Positions 34,053 through 42,943 of a DNA stretch of 64,000 nt are shown in pieces. Within the stretch, counting starts at the first letter, position 1, and the number at the start of each line of letters is the position of its first letter. Source of the DNA: Anaerolineae bacterium (GTDB taxonomy: Bacteria; Chloroflexota; Anaerolineae; J036; Brachytrichaceae); NCBI GenBank assembly GCA_947476335.1, contig CANJQH010000010.1, positions 1-64,000 on the forward strand, in the 5' to 3' direction. Position numbers and translations under genes: made by a program. The notes beneath the pieces were generated by a model. The model saw nothing but the letters and a program-made list of their open reading frames with translations, was not told where the DNA came from and made no database searches.

Positions 34053-35324
34053 ATGAACTTACGCCGACTGCTTTCCCTCTCCCTCGCCGTATTTTTGCTC
34101 ACCGGCTGCGCTGATCTGCGCAGCAATATCGAGGAGCGTCTGCAATCGCGGCGTGTTGTAGCCATACCAACCGTGCCCGTCGACGCGCCGGTGGATGTGC
34201 AGGCTGCGTTGCGCGATTACGATCGGGCGGTTGCCAGCCTGCGTACGTTGTACGTGAAGTCCGACAAGGTTGGTGCGGCATGGCAGAAGATCGCCGATGC
34301 GGAGCGGCGCAAGATCATCGACGCCGGCGCCGATCAGGGCGAGCAATTTGCAGTGAGCATGCGCGCGATGATCGATGCGATCGATGACGCGGACATTTCG
34401 CTGCAGTCGATGGCGCCGGCGGCGTCGCAGAAATTCGGCGGTATCGGTGTGAGCGTCGACCTGCCGGACGAGGGTAGGGACCGGCTGTTGGTGCTTTCCG
34501 TGTATCCGAATTCGCCGGCCGAACGCGCCGGCATTCAGCCGCACGACAGCATCATCGCGGTCGAAGGCGAATCGGTGAAGGGCGCCGCCGGTGCGCAGAT
34601 TCTGACGAAGGTGCGCGGTGAGCCGGATACGAAGCTCACATTGACCGTGCGCACGCCTGGCAGGGAGCCGCGCGATGTAACGCTCATGCGGCGCGTCATC
34701 GATGCCTCGCCGGACAATACGCCGGGACAGCATCGGTTCATCGACGGCGCCAACGTCGCCTACGTGGCGCCGAACCCATCTGATGCCGACGGCATGCGCG
34801 ACGACGTCGCCGCAGCGCTGCGCGATCTTTCCACCGATCGGCCGCTCGACGGCCTGGTGCTCGACCTGCGCACGATGCGCGGCCCCGATTTTCCGTTGAA
34901 CGCGATGCTGAGCCTGTTCGTCAACGGTGACGAGGTCGGTGGCAACCGCACGCGCAGCAAAACCACGAAGATTGCCGTGCGCGGCAAGGGCGTGGGTGGT
35001 TCGCAGGATGTGCGCTTGGCTGTGCTGGTCAGTGATCTGACTACGGGGCCGGCCGAGGCCTTCGCCGGAATTCTGCAGGACCTCGGGCGCGCACGCGTGA
35101 TCGGTAATCGCACGCGCGGCCGCACCGCCGTTCTGCAGCACGTGGTGCTGCCGATGTCGCATTTGGAGTTGTCGATTCCGAACGGCGAAGTGCTTGGTGT
35201 GAAGAAGACGAGCTGGTACGGCGCCGGTGTGATGCCTGAAGTGGAGCTGAAGACGCGCTGGGAGGATCACACCGCGGAGGATGATCCGGTGCTGGCGCGC
35301 GCGCAGGAGGAATTGCAGAAGTGA
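34053..35324 (+). CDS. S41/PDZ-type lipoprotein lacking the catalytic Ser-Lys pair
   Basis: The 423-residue protein has a lipoprotein signal (LLTGC, Cys at about 19), a helical region, a PDZ domain (about 120-215) and a C-terminal-processing-protease (S41) domain (about 235-400). The S41 nucleophile segment, normally like T-x-S-A-A/S-E, reads TTGPAEAFAG, and the lysine segment normally like GKGSVQ reads GRTAVLQ. Both catalytic residues are therefore replaced (Ser to Gly, Lys to Arg). It may be a scaffold or peptide-binding lipoprotein on the cell surface. It overlaps the next gene by four bases. Confidence 0.85.
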   Translation: MNLRRLLSLSLAVFLLTGCADLRSNIEERLQSRRVVAIPTVPVDAPVDVQAALRDYDRAVASLRTLYVKSDKVGAAWQKIADAERRKIIDAGADQGEQFAVSMRAMIDAIDDADISLQSMAPAASQKFGGIGVSVDLPDEGRDRLLVLSVYPNSPAERAGIQPHDSIIAVEGESVKGAAGAQILTKVRGEPDTKLTLTVRTPGREPRDVTLMRRVIDASPDNTPGQHRFIDGANVAYVAPNPSDADGMRDDVAAALRDLSTDRPLDGLVLDLRTMRGPDFPLNAMLSLFVNGDEVGGNRTRSKTTKIAVRGKGVGGSQDVRLAVLVSDLTTGPAEAFAGILQDLGRARVIGNRTRGRTAVLQHVVLPMSHLELSIPNGEVLGVKKTSWYGAGVMPEVELKTRWEDHTAEDDPVLARAQEELQK

Positions 35325-36367
35325 GCCGAATGCGCGCGGTGATTTTCAACGGACCGAAGCAGCTCGAACTGTGCGAAGTACCGGTTCCGCAGCCCGGGCC
35401 GGGCGAAGTCGTCGTGCGCGTGCGCTTTGCGCTCACCTGCGGCACCGATCTGAAGGGCTACAAGCGCGGCCATCGGTTGTTCGCACCGGGCATGATTTTT
35501 GGGCATGAGTTCGCCGGCGAAATTTCAGCCGTCGGCGCCGTCGGCGCCGGCATGACGAAGTGGCGCGAAGGCGATCTCGTCACCGCGGCGAATTCGGCGC
35601 CGTGCAACGAGTGCTTCTACTGTCGGCGCGGCCAGCAGCAGCTGTGTGAGGATCTCGACAATCGCTTCAACTGGGGCGCGTTCGCCGACTATATTCGCGT
35701 GCCGGCGCACATCGTGGCGCAGAACATGCATGCGGCGCCGGCGAACGTGTCGCTTGCGCACGCCGGCATCATTGAACCGCTGGCGTGCGCCATTCACGGC
35801 GTCGACGTCGGCCGCGTGCGCTTCGGTGACACGGTGGCGATCATCGGCGCCGGCGCGCAGAGCCTGATGCAGATTCGCATTGCGCGGGCGATGGGCGCGG
35901 CGCAGGTGCTGGTCGTCGGCCGCTCACGCGGCCGCCTCGAGCGCGCGCGGGCGATGGGCGCTACGCACGTGTTCAGCACGCACGACGGCGATGCGCTGGA
36001 ATTCGTGCGCACACACACCGCCGGCCGCGGCGCCGACGTGACGCTCGAAGCCGCCGGCGCGGCCGAGACGTGGCAGCAGGCCTTGGCGATGACGCGCCCC
36101 GGCGGCACAGCCGTGATGTTCAGCGGGCTGCCCGGCGGCACACAGGTCCCGCTCGACGCCACCAAGCTGCACTATGGCCAGGTGGCGGTGCAGGGAATTT
36201 TTCACCACACGCCGCGTTACGTCGAAATGGCGCTGCAGATGCTTGCGTCCGGCGCGCTCGACGCCGGCGCCCTCATCGATGGCGAAATCCCGCTCGAACA
36301 GGTCGAGGATGGTCTGCAGCGCATGGACCGCAGCGAGGTCGTGAAGCTGGCTGTGCGGGTGGGGTGA
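35321..36367 (+). CDS. Zinc-type alcohol/polyol dehydrogenase (MDR family) with full zinc sites
   Basis: The 348-residue enzyme has the catalytic zinc residues (TCGTD, FGHE, with the third ligand region EPLACAIHG) and an intact structural zinc lobe CNECFYCRRGQQQLC (about 94-108). A nucleotide-binding IIGAGAQSLMQI is present. It starts GTG at 35321 overlapping the previous stop; an ATG at 35330 is an alternative. The substrate is likely a sugar alcohol or threonine-like compound. Confidence 0.9.
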   Translation: MSRMRAVIFNGPKQLELCEVPVPQPGPGEVVVRVRFALTCGTDLKGYKRGHRLFAPGMIFGHEFAGEISAVGAVGAGMTKWREGDLVTAANSAPCNECFYCRRGQQQLCEDLDNRFNWGAFADYIRVPAHIVAQNMHAAPANVSLAHAGIIEPLACAIHGVDVGRVRFGDTVAIIGAGAQSLMQIRIARAMGAAQVLVVGRSRGRLERARAMGATHVFSTHDGDALEFVRTHTAGRGADVTLEAAGAAETWQQALAMTRPGGTAVMFSGLPGGTQVPLDATKLHYGQVAVQGIFHHTPRYVEMALQMLASGALDAGALIDGEIPLEQVEDGLQRMDRSEVVKLAVRVG

Positions 36368-36407
36368 TGGGCAGTGGATGGCGGATGACCGACTACGGAT
36401 GACCGTT

Positions 36408-36423
36408 GCCTGAGTAGTTGCGA
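36408..36423. repeat. Tiny family A end remnant
   Basis: TTGCCTGAGTAGTTGC matches the right end of family A. Nothing else of the element is visible in the 66-bp gap. Confidence 0.35.
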
Positions 36424-36433
36424 AGAAAATAAT

Positions 36434-37189
36434 ATGAAGGAATTTCTGAAACGCGTATACCGACGAACTCCGCTGTTCACCTGGCGCAGCATGCGTCGAG
36501 GGGTAAGTCAGTTTGCTGAACTTGCGAACGCGGACATGCCGCCTTTCGTCAATGATCCGATTCTGCGGGATGTGGTGGATCATGTGCTTGATGCAGGCGC
36601 AACGCAGGTGATCGAGACCGGGACCCATCTGGGATTTACCATTCGCTATCTCGCTGCGCGTCATGCCGACTTGCCGATGACGACGATCGAAGCACGTCCA
36701 GATTTCTTCGCAGCCGCGCGCACTGCGTTGAAAAAATATCGGAACATCGAACAGGTGCTGGGTGACTCGTCGAAGGTCCTGGTCAAACGCGCCGCGCGAT
36801 TTTTTAACGGCGTCCCGTTCCTGTTTCTCGATGCGCACTGGGAGAAATTGCCGCTGCTCGACGAAATCCGCTGCGTGGCGCGCAACGCGTCCGACGCGGT
36901 GATTTTGATTCACGACTTTGAAGTGCCGGGGCGGCCGGAATTCGAATTCGACGTCTATGGCGATCAGATCGTCGGGCTGCGCATTCTCTGTGAAGGCTTG
37001 GCGGAGGCGAAGCCGTACGCGATCTATTTGCCGAATTCGGAATACATCGCGGAATATCAGCGACTGCGCGGAGCTCCCGACCGGCGACGCATGCGCGGCA
37101 CAGCGCTGGTATTCATCGGCGCCGACGCCGTGCACGCGAAGTTCAGGGAATTCGGCGGCGCGCACTTCTACACGCGTTGGGCGGCGTGA
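36434..37189 (+). CDS. Class I SAM-methyltransferase-like protein
   Basis: The 251-residue protein has a Rossmann methyltransferase pattern: VIETGTHLGFTIRYLA (motif I, about 58-73), TIEARPDFFAAAR (about 83-95), VLGDSSKVL and FLFLDAHWEKLPLLDEI (about 129-145). These resemble the family of sugar or small-molecule methyltransferases often near polysaccharide genes. The acceptor is unknown. Confidence 0.75.
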   Translation: MKEFLKRVYRRTPLFTWRSMRRGVSQFAELANADMPPFVNDPILRDVVDHVLDAGATQVIETGTHLGFTIRYLAARHADLPMTTIEARPDFFAAARTALKKYRNIEQVLGDSSKVLVKRAARFFNGVPFLFLDAHWEKLPLLDEIRCVARNASDAVILIHDFEVPGRPEFEFDVYGDQIVGLRILCEGLAEAKPYAIYLPNSEYIAEYQRLRGAPDRRRMRGTALVFIGADAVHAKFREFGGAHFYTRWAA

Positions 37190-37225
37190 CGGCGTCGGTC
37201 GGCGGTTGGCCGCCGACCGACGCCG
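37190..37225. repeat. Perfect 16-bp hairpin of the GGTCGGCGG type
   Basis: CGGCGTCGGTCGGCGG (37190-37205) and its exact complement (37210-37225) flank a TTGG loop, directly after the methyltransferase stop. It could terminate or protect the transcript; there is no T-tract. Confidence 0.75.
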
Positions 37226-37310
37226 CATGACAGAAGACTGCAGACTGCCGACATGCGTGCCTGAAGAGGTGCGTGCTCGGCAACGTATTTGTGGTGACGC
37301 CCCTGCAGCG

Positions 37311-38396
37311 TTAAGGTGCGCTTTCTGCGCTGGGAGCGTCGGCGGTCGGCGATTGTCCGGCTTCAATCATTGGCTGGCCAGCGTCGGTGGTCGATGTCAA
37401 TACTGGCGGCGGCGGCGGCGGCGGCGGCGGCGTGGTGAACTCGCGGTACGCCAGCGTCCACAGTGTGGAATCGACTGCTGTGATGAACGAGCCGAGGACG
37501 ATGGCGATCACGATGGTGGTGAGGATGCCGACGGCGATCAGTGCCCATGGAATCGTGCTCATTTGGTCGCTCATCACTGCGGTGGCGACGGTGCTGACGC
37601 CGAAAATGAGCAGCGGAACGGCGATGATGAGGCCGATCACAAAGCCAACCACGGCCATCAGGATTGCCAGCACAATGCTGTCGCCGATGCGGCTGCGGAA
37701 GACCGCCCAGCCGCGCTTCAGGCCGTCGACGGCGCCGAGCCCATTGATCATGATGGCGCGGCGGCCAAAGGTTTCGAGGATGCCGACCAGGATGCCGTAG
37801 ATCACGAAGATGCACAGCAGCGGGATGCCGACGCACAGGATGCCGACCAAGCCGGCACCCATCATGGTGGTGAACATGCTCTCGGAGCTGCGCGTGCCGG
37901 TCGAGCCGGCGATACCGACGACGCCGATCACGAGGATGGCTGCGAAGATCAGGCCGAGCAGGATGCCGGGAATCGCCAGCAGCAGCCGCATCCCCACCAG
38001 CGTGCGCAGGCGCGCAGAGCCGGCTCGCCAACCATCTCCGAAGCCGGGATTCTCACCATGCTCGATGCGATCGACGTTGGCAATCAAGCCACCATGGCCA
38101 ATTTCACTGAGGATGAGCGTGACGATCCAGAGCACCAGCAAAACACACAACAAACCACAGATGGCGGCTAGTACCAGACCACTGTTCTGGTCGAACCAGC
38201 GCGCAACCTGATTGCTCAGTTCGGAGTTGTCCATCCAGCCCGGCAGCGTGTCAGTGTTTCTCTGATTGCTGGGTATGTTCAGGTTGCCACCACCACCACC
38301 GCCACCGCTCAGCGCCGCCAGGAAGCCGAGCAGCCAGAGTGACTTGTGCGTCCATGCGATGCGGAACGCGCGCTTGATCGTGTTGATATAGTTCAT
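37311..38396 (-). CDS. Multi-helix membrane protein, paralogue 1
   Basis: The 361-residue protein has about six hydrophobic segments and opens with MNYINTIKRAFRIAWTHKSL. A glycine tract follows the first helix, and the C-terminus has a nine-proline run and a polar tail. A central amphipathic GDGWRAGSARLRTLVGMRLL and GLKRGWAVFRSRIGDSIVLA are conserved with paralogue 2. These resemble membrane proteins annotated with glycerophosphodiester-phosphodiesterase-type membrane domains, but I cannot assign a function. The start has a strong AGGAGG at 38402-38407. Confidence 0.8.
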   Translation of the reverse strand: MNYINTIKRAFRIAWTHKSLWLLGFLAALSGGGGGGGNLNIPSNQRNTDTLPGWMDNSELSNQVARWFDQNSGLVLAAICGLLCVLLVLWIVTLILSEIGHGGLIANVDRIEHGENPGFGDGWRAGSARLRTLVGMRLLLAIPGILLGLIFAAILVIGVVGIAGSTGTRSSESMFTTMMGAGLVGILCVGIPLLCIFVIYGILVGILETFGRRAIMINGLGAVDGLKRGWAVFRSRIGDSIVLAILMAVVGFVIGLIIAVPLLIFGVSTVATAVMSDQMSTIPWALIAVGILTTIVIAIVLGSFITAVDSTLWTLAYREFTTPPPPPPPPPVLTSTTDAGQPMIEAGQSPTADAPSAESAP

Positions 38397-38410
38397 AAAT
38401 CCTCCTGTTG

Positions 38411-38514
38411 GAATGAAGCTCAGTCAGAATGAAGCTCAGTCAGAATGAAGCTCAGTCAGAATGAAGCTCGGTCAGAATGAAGCTCAGTCAGAATGAAGCT
38501 CAGTCGGAATGAAG
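38411..38514. repeat. 16-bp tandem repeat upstream of paralogue 1
   Basis: Six units of GAATGAAGCTCAGTCA (two with single changes) and a partial seventh lie just before the ribosome site of the membrane protein gene, so they are in its leader or promoter. They may vary in number and alter expression. Confidence 0.9.
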
Positions 38515-38520
38515 AGTAGA

Positions 38521-38632
38521 GTAACTACTCAGGCCCAAATCAGTATTTCCTGCGAAACACGCTATTCCTTCCCCTCACGGGGGAAGGAATAGCGTGTTTC
38601 GCGTTGGAAAACCAGCTGGCCTGAGTCGTTAC
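38521..38632 (-). mobile_element. Family A palindromic element, copy 3 (112 bp)
   Basis: Ends are GTAACTACTCAGGCC and GGCCTGAGTCGTTAC. The core stem is of the CACGCTATTCCTTCC type with a CTCACG tip. A perfect 8-bp duplication AGAGTAGA flanks it (38513-38520 and 38633-38640). Orientation is reversed relative to copy 1. Confidence 0.92.
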
Positions 38633-38656
38633 AGAGTAGAGAGTATTACTCTACTC

Positions 38657-38752
38657 CTAAGTTCCTGTCCATAAGTTTTGTCCGGCAGATTCGCCTCCCC
38701 CGCAAAGCGGGGGAGGCGAATCTGCCGCCAGAACTTTTGGCGACTCACTTAG
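38657..38752. mobile_element. Family C palindromic element, copy 1 (96 bp)
   Basis: It runs from CTAAGTTCCTGTCCATAAG to GGCGACTCACTTAG. The core is a long perfect hairpin beginning GGCAGATTCGCCTCCCCCGC around an AAA loop. The outer ends pair imperfectly. As read by eye, it is the same as the copy at 53384-53479 over all 96 bases. No duplication of the target is evident. The remaining sequence up to 38894 contains only short GAGTCAGAGT-like units and no gene I can support. Confidence 0.8.
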
Positions 38753-38894
38753 AGCGACTTCTTATTCTGACTTTCTGCTCCCTTTTTCAGCGTCATGGCG
38801 GACATATGTAAATTTGGGTCCCCAGGCTTGATGGGTGGGGTGGGGCTGCGTTGTACCTTCGGCGCTGAATCTGCAAGCGGATGCACCCCGACTC

Positions 38895-39950
38895 TCACTC
38901 TCCACTCTGACCCTCCGTCGTCGTCGCCACGGCCGTCGTAAACGTCCGATACGCCAGCGTCCAGGCGGCTGAATTTGCAGCGGTGAGGTACGAGCCGATC
39001 ACGGCGGTCATCAGGATGAAGAGCAGGACGGCGACGGCGACGGCGACGAGTGACCAGGAAATGTTGTCGGTCGTTCCGTCGCTCATCATCACGGCTGCGG
39101 TGCTGACGCCGATGACGACGACCAGCGGCAGGGCGATGATGATGCCCACGATGAAATTGACCACGGCCATCAGGATGGCTATCACGATGCTGTCGCCGAT
39201 GCGGCTGCGGAAGACCGCCCAGCCGCGTTTGATGCTGTCGAAGGTGCCGAGATTTTCCAGCATGATGGCGCGGCGGCTGAATGTTTCGAGGAGGCCGATC
39301 AGGAGGTTGTAGATTGCGACGACGCACAGCAGGGGAATGCCTGCGCAGATCATGCCGATCATTCCGCTGCCCAGGGCGAGGGCGGCATTGTCGGTGATGT
39401 CACCTGCGCTGCGGACTCCGCTGATCAGTGCTGCGATGGTTGGCGCAAACAAGGCGAGCGCGATCAGGACGAGCAGGACGCCGGGGATGGCCAGCAGCAG
39501 CCGCATGCCGACGAGTGTGCGCATGCGCGCTGCACCGGCGCGCCAGCCGTCGCCGAGGCCCGGGCTGCCGCTGCGCTCGATCCCGTCAACGTTGGTGATC
39601 AGGCCGCCCTGGCCGATTTCACCGAGCAGCAATAAGACGATCCAGAGTACGAACAATACGCACAGCAGCACACCAATTGCCGCGAGAATCGTCTCGCTGT
39701 TGTCGGCCAGCCAGCGGCCGATTTCGCGTCGCATCTGTGAGTTGCCCCACCAGCCCGGCAGCGGATTCATGCCCGAACGTCCATCGGAGCTGCTGGAGCT
39801 GCTGCCTGTGCTGAAACTGCTTCCGAAACTGCTTCCGAAACCACCGCCGAAACCACCGCCGCTGAGCGATACCAGAAAGCCGAGCAACCAGAGCGACTTG
39901 TGCGCCCACGCGATGCGAAATGCACGCTTGATTGTTTCTGTGTAGTTCAT
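38895..39950 (-). CDS. Multi-helix membrane protein, paralogue 2
   Basis: The 351-residue protein opens MNYTETIKRAFRIAWAHKSL and matches paralogue 1 along its length, including DGWRAGAARMRTLVGMRLLL and IKRGWAVFRSRIGDSIV. It has a Gly/Ser-rich segment (FGSSFGSSFSTGSSSSSS) after the first helix. The two genes arose by tandem duplication and are now separated by mobile elements. A GGGGGA ribosome site precedes the start. Confidence 0.8.
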   Translation of the reverse strand: MNYTETIKRAFRIAWAHKSLWLLGFLVSLSGGGFGGGFGSSFGSSFSTGSSSSSSDGRSGMNPLPGWWGNSQMRREIGRWLADNSETILAAIGVLLCVLFVLWIVLLLLGEIGQGGLITNVDGIERSGSPGLGDGWRAGAARMRTLVGMRLLLAIPGVLLVLIALALFAPTIAALISGVRSAGDITDNAALALGSGMIGMICAGIPLLCVVAIYNLLIGLLETFSRRAIMLENLGTFDSIKRGWAVFRSRIGDSIVIAILMAVVNFIVGIIIALPLVVVIGVSTAAVMMSDGTTDNISWSLVAVAVAVLLFILMTAVIGSYLTAANSAAWTLAYRTFTTAVATTTEGQSGE

Positions 39951-40012
39951 GGATCCCCCGCGGAAGAAAAAAAGAGTAAAGAGTCAGAGTGGAGAGTGAA
40001 ACGTGATGAACG

Positions 40013-40124
40013 GTAATTACTCAGGCCGGCCAATTTTCCAACGCGAAACACGCGATTCCTTCCCCCGTCAGGGGAAGGAATCGCGTGTTTCGCGGGAAAT
40101 ACTGATTTAGGCCTGAGCAGTTAC
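40013..40124 (+). mobile_element. Family A palindromic element, copy 4 (112 bp)
   Basis: Ends are GTAATTACTCAGGCC and GGCCTGAGCAGTTAC. The core stem is CACGCGATTCCTTCC, pairing with a matching GGAAGGAATCGCGTG. Flanks GATGAACG and GATAAAAG agree at 6 of 8, so the duplication has decayed or is doubtful. Same orientation as copy 1. It lies between guaA and membrane paralogue 2. Confidence 0.85.
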
Positions 40125-40156
40125 GATAAAAGTACTGCTCTTACTCTCGTTCCCCA

Positions 40157-41725
40157 CTACTCCCACTCGATCGTCGCCGGCGGCTTGGAAGTGATGTCGT
40201 ACGTCACGCGGTTGATACCGGGCACTTCATTGACGATGCGGCTCGAGATGCGGGCCAGCACATCGAATGGGATGCGTGCCCAGTCGGCGGTCATGAAGTC
40301 GTCGGTGGTGACGGCGCGGATGGCGATGACTTCGCTGTAGGTGCGGCCGTCGCCCATCACGCCGACGGTGCGCACGGGCAGCAGCACAGCGAAGGCCTGC
40401 GAGGTGACGCGCAGCAGATTTGCGCGCAGCAGCTCTTCCTGCAGCACGGCGTCGGCCGCGCGCAGGCGTTCGAGCCGCTCCCAGGTGATCTCGCCGAGGA
40501 TGCGCACGGCCAGCCCCGGGCCGGGGAAGGGCTGGCGCCACACGATCGAATCCGGCAGGCCGAGCGCGCTGCCCACGGCGCGCGCTTCATCCTTGAACAG
40601 AAAACGCAGCGGCTCGAGCAGCTCGAACTTCATGTCCTTCGGCAGGCCGCCGACGTTGTGGTGCGTCTTGATCTTCGCCGCAGACTGACGCTCCGGCCCG
40701 CGCGATTCGATCACGTCGGGGTACAGCGTACCCTGCGCCAGCAGCGCGCCGTCCTGCGGCCCGGGCACCTGCGCCAGCGTGCGCTCGAATACGCGGATGA
40801 ACTTCTCGCCGATGCGCTTGCGCTTTTCTTCCGGATCGGTCACGCCCTGCAGCGCCTCGAGAAATTCCTCGGCGGCGTTGACGGCGATCAGGCGAATGCC
40901 CTGTTCGCGCTGGAAGGTTTCGATGACCTGATCGGCCTCGTTCTTGCGCAGCAGGCCGGTGTCGACGAACACGCATGTCAGCTGATCGCCGACAGCGCGG
41001 TGCACCAGCGCGGCGACTACGGATGAATCGACGCCGCCGCTGAGGCCGCACAGCACCGGCCGGCCGCCGACTTTGGCGCGGATGCGGGCAATGCTTTCGT
41101 CGATGATGTTGTCCGGCGTCCATGCGCTGCTGCAGCCGCACACGTCATGCACGAAGCGCGCGAGCAGGTCGCGGCCGTGTTCGGTGTGATTGACTTCCGG
41201 GTGAAACTGAATTGCGTAGAGCCGGCGCGTTTCGTCCATCATGCCGGCGACGGGCGAATTTGTGCTGTGGGCGAAAATCGTGAATCCGTTGGGAATTTGT
41301 TCGAGCCGATCGCCGTGGCTCATCCACACATTCAGCGCATCGGAGCCGTTCGTCCACGCTGCGAGGTCCTCGGCACGGGCGAGCGCACTTGGCTGCAGCG
41401 TGACTTGTGCGTGGCCATATTCGCGATGTGTGGATGCGGCGACGCGCCCGCCGAGCGCGTGCGCCAGCAGCTGCATGCCGTAGCAGATGCCGAGCACCGG
41501 CACATTACTCGCCAGCACGTAGTCGGGCAGCTTTGGCGCGCCGGCTTCGTAGACGCTGTTCGGGCCGCCGGAAAGGATAAATCCACGCGGCTGTAGCGCC
41601 GCTGCGCGTTCCGCTGGGGCATCCCACGGCAGGATTTCGCAGTAGACGTTCGCTTCGCGAACACGGCGGGCGATGAGTTGGGTGAATTGTGAGCCGAAAT
41701 CGAGAATGACGATGGTGTCGGGCAT
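40157..41725 (-). CDS. guaA: GMP synthase (glutamine-hydrolysing)
   Basis: The 522-residue enzyme makes GMP from XMP, ATP and glutamine. It has an N-terminal class I glutaminase ([11 protein letters not shown] with the catalytic Cys about 82, [11 protein letters not shown] with His and Glu), the ATP-PPase P-loop [10 protein letters not shown] (about 222-231) and the C-terminal dimerisation domain ending [13 protein letters not shown] start at the ATG at 41725 ([13 protein letters not shown]), where homology begins. Confidence 0.97.
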   Translation of the reverse strand: MPDTIVILDFGSQFTQLIARRVREANVYCEILPWDAPAERAAALQPRGFILSGGPNSVYEAGAPKLPDYVLASNVPVLGICYGMQLLAHALGGRVAASTHREYGHAQVTLQPSALARAEDLAAWTNGSDALNVWMSHGDRLEQIPNGFTIFAHSTNSPVAGMMDETRRLYAIQFHPEVNHTEHGRDLLARFVHDVCGCSSAWTPDNIIDESIARIRAKVGGRPVLCGLSGGVDSSVVAALVHRAVGDQLTCVFVDTGLLRKNEADQVIETFQREQGIRLIAVNAAEEFLEALQGVTDPEEKRKRIGEKFIRVFERTLAQVPGPQDGALLAQGTLYPDVIESRGPERQSAAKIKTHHNVGGLPKDMKFELLEPLRFLFKDEARAVGSALGLPDSIVWRQPFPGPGLAVRILGEITWERLERLRAADAVLQEELLRANLLRVTSQAFAVLLPVRTVGVMGDGRTYSEVIAIRAVTTDDFMTADWARIPFDVLARISSRIVNEVPGINRVTYDITSKPPATIEWE

Positions 41726-41798
41726 GGCCGTGTGATTGTAACGAGGGCAGACGACTGCCGATGGCCGTACACGAATCACCCCGTGCACGCGCGACCCG

Positions 41799-41845
41799 CC
41801 CGGACCATCGGTCCGGGCTCGGGCAGCGTCGCGCCTCTGGCGCTG
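41799..41845. repeat. REP-like palindrome related to the Y1 transposase ends
   Basis: CCCGGACCATCGGTCCGGG (41799-41817) is a perfect stem, followed by CTCGGGCAGCGTCGCGCC and a GGCGCT. The layout and many bases match the repeat that flanks the Y1 transposase gene at 49010-49055. It lies upstream of guaA. The rest of the 470-bp gap 41726-42195 has another GCACCGAAGGTGC hairpin (about 41939-41951) and the family D element, but no gene I can support. Confidence 0.6.
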
Positions 41846-42037
41846 TTTCGACGGAACATGAGCGCCACGGCGCGGTCCGCCGCAATGAATGGGCCATGAG
41901 CCCTGAAAGGGAGGTCTTTCTTTTCAGCTCGGGGCGAAGCACCGAAGGTGCGCAAGCCCCGGGTGACGGCGGCGCGACGCAACGAAGCGTGGTCCGAATT
42001 CGCCACTAACTGCGGATGCACCCGCAGACTACGGTCG

Positions 42038-42153
42038 GGGGAGTGGCTAAACTCGACTACATGAACCCGCGAATCACGGCATCGCCCCGCCGCCCGCAGG
42101 GCGGCGGGGCGATGCCGTGATTCGCGGAATATCCTTGAGTTTAGTCACTCCCC
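42038..42153. mobile_element. Family D palindromic element (116 bp, single copy here)
   Basis: The ends GGGGAGTGGCTAAACTC and GAGTTTAGTCACTCCCC are inverted repeats. The centre is a perfect hairpin starting CCGCGAATCACGGCATCGCC around a GCA loop. The plan (ends, spacers, central hairpin) matches families A and B. A CGGTCGG word is found on both sides but is common here, so a target duplication is uncertain. Confidence 0.65.
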
Positions 42154-42195
42154 GGTCGGCGGTCTTGACTCGGAACTCAGTACAATCCCCCCACC

Positions 42196-42942
42196 TTGAT
42201 TTACGTCGCACTTCCTGCGTACAACGAAGAAGAAGCGTTGCCGTTATTGCTCAGCCGCATTGCTGGTGTTGCCGAACGGCATTTCGGTGACGATATACAG
42301 GTCATTGTTGTTGATGATGGCAGCCGGGATCGCACTGCTGAGGTGACGCGCGAGTTTGCGGAGCGGAGCCGCATGCAGGTGCATCTTGTGCCGCACGGTG
42401 TGAATCGTGGCCTTGGCCAGGCGATTCAGACTGGCCTGCGTGCCGCGCTTGACCGTGCCGGCGACGAAGACGTGATCGTCACGATGGACTCGGACGACAC
42501 GCATATTCCCGGTCTCATCCCGCGCATGGTGCAGCTGATCGAAGAGGGTAACGACGTGGTCATTGCCTCGCGTTATCAGCCTGGCGCGCGCATGGTCGGC
42601 ATTCCGTGGAACCGGCAGCTGCTCAGCAAGGGCCTCAGCCTGATGTTTCAGGTCGTCTATCCGATTCCTGGTGCGCGCGATTATTCGTGCGGCTACCGTG
42701 CGTACCGTCCGTCTGTGCTGCGTGCTGCGTACGATCGTTGGGGCGACCGTTTTGTTAGTGAACGTGGTTTTGCCTGTATGGTCGACATCTTGATGAAGCT
42801 GCACATGATCGGTGCACTGGTCACTGAAGCACCGATGGTGCTACGTTACGATCGCAAGCCTGGCGAGACGAAGATGCCGGTGCGCAAGACGATCGTGCAG
42901 ACATTTGCGCTCCTGTTGCGGCGCCGCTTTGGAAGAATTTAA
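42196..42942 (+). CDS. Family 2 glycosyltransferase (DPM1-like)
   Basis: The 248-residue protein has the GT-A fold: IYVALPAYNEEEALP at the start, VVDDGSRDRT (about 38-47), MDSDDTHIPGLIP (metal-binding acidic cluster, about 97-109) and SCGYRAYRPSVL. Members transfer sugars to polyprenyl phosphate or other acceptors. The start is a TTG at 42196, as homology begins immediately and no ATG is available upstream. The CapA gene follows one base after its stop. Confidence 0.88.
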   Translation: MIYVALPAYNEEEALPLLLSRIAGVAERHFGDDIQVIVVDDGSRDRTAEVTREFAERSRMQVHLVPHGVNRGLGQAIQTGLRAALDRAGDEDVIVTMDSDDTHIPGLIPRMVQLIEEGNDVVIASRYQPGARMVGIPWNRQLLSKGLSLMFQVVYPIPGARDYSCGYRAYRPSVLRAAYDRWGDRFVSERGFACMVDILMKLHMIGALVTEAPMVLRYDRKPGETKMPVRKTIVQTFALLLRRRFGRI

Positions 42943-42943
42943 C

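Noticed and set aside
38411-38514. CRISPR-like array of short repeats
   Set aside because: The 16-bp units are directly adjacent without spacers and there are no cas genes. The 12-bp and 7-bp arrays elsewhere fail the same test.
38749-39327. A 192-codon minus-strand frame ending at 38749
   Set aside because: It is an out-of-frame reading of membrane paralogue 2 (Arg/His-rich product) that runs into the family C element.
42164-42182. TTGACT...TACAAT as a promoter for the GT2 gene
   Set aside because: The spacing between the boxes is only about 10 bases, too short for a sigma-70 promoter.
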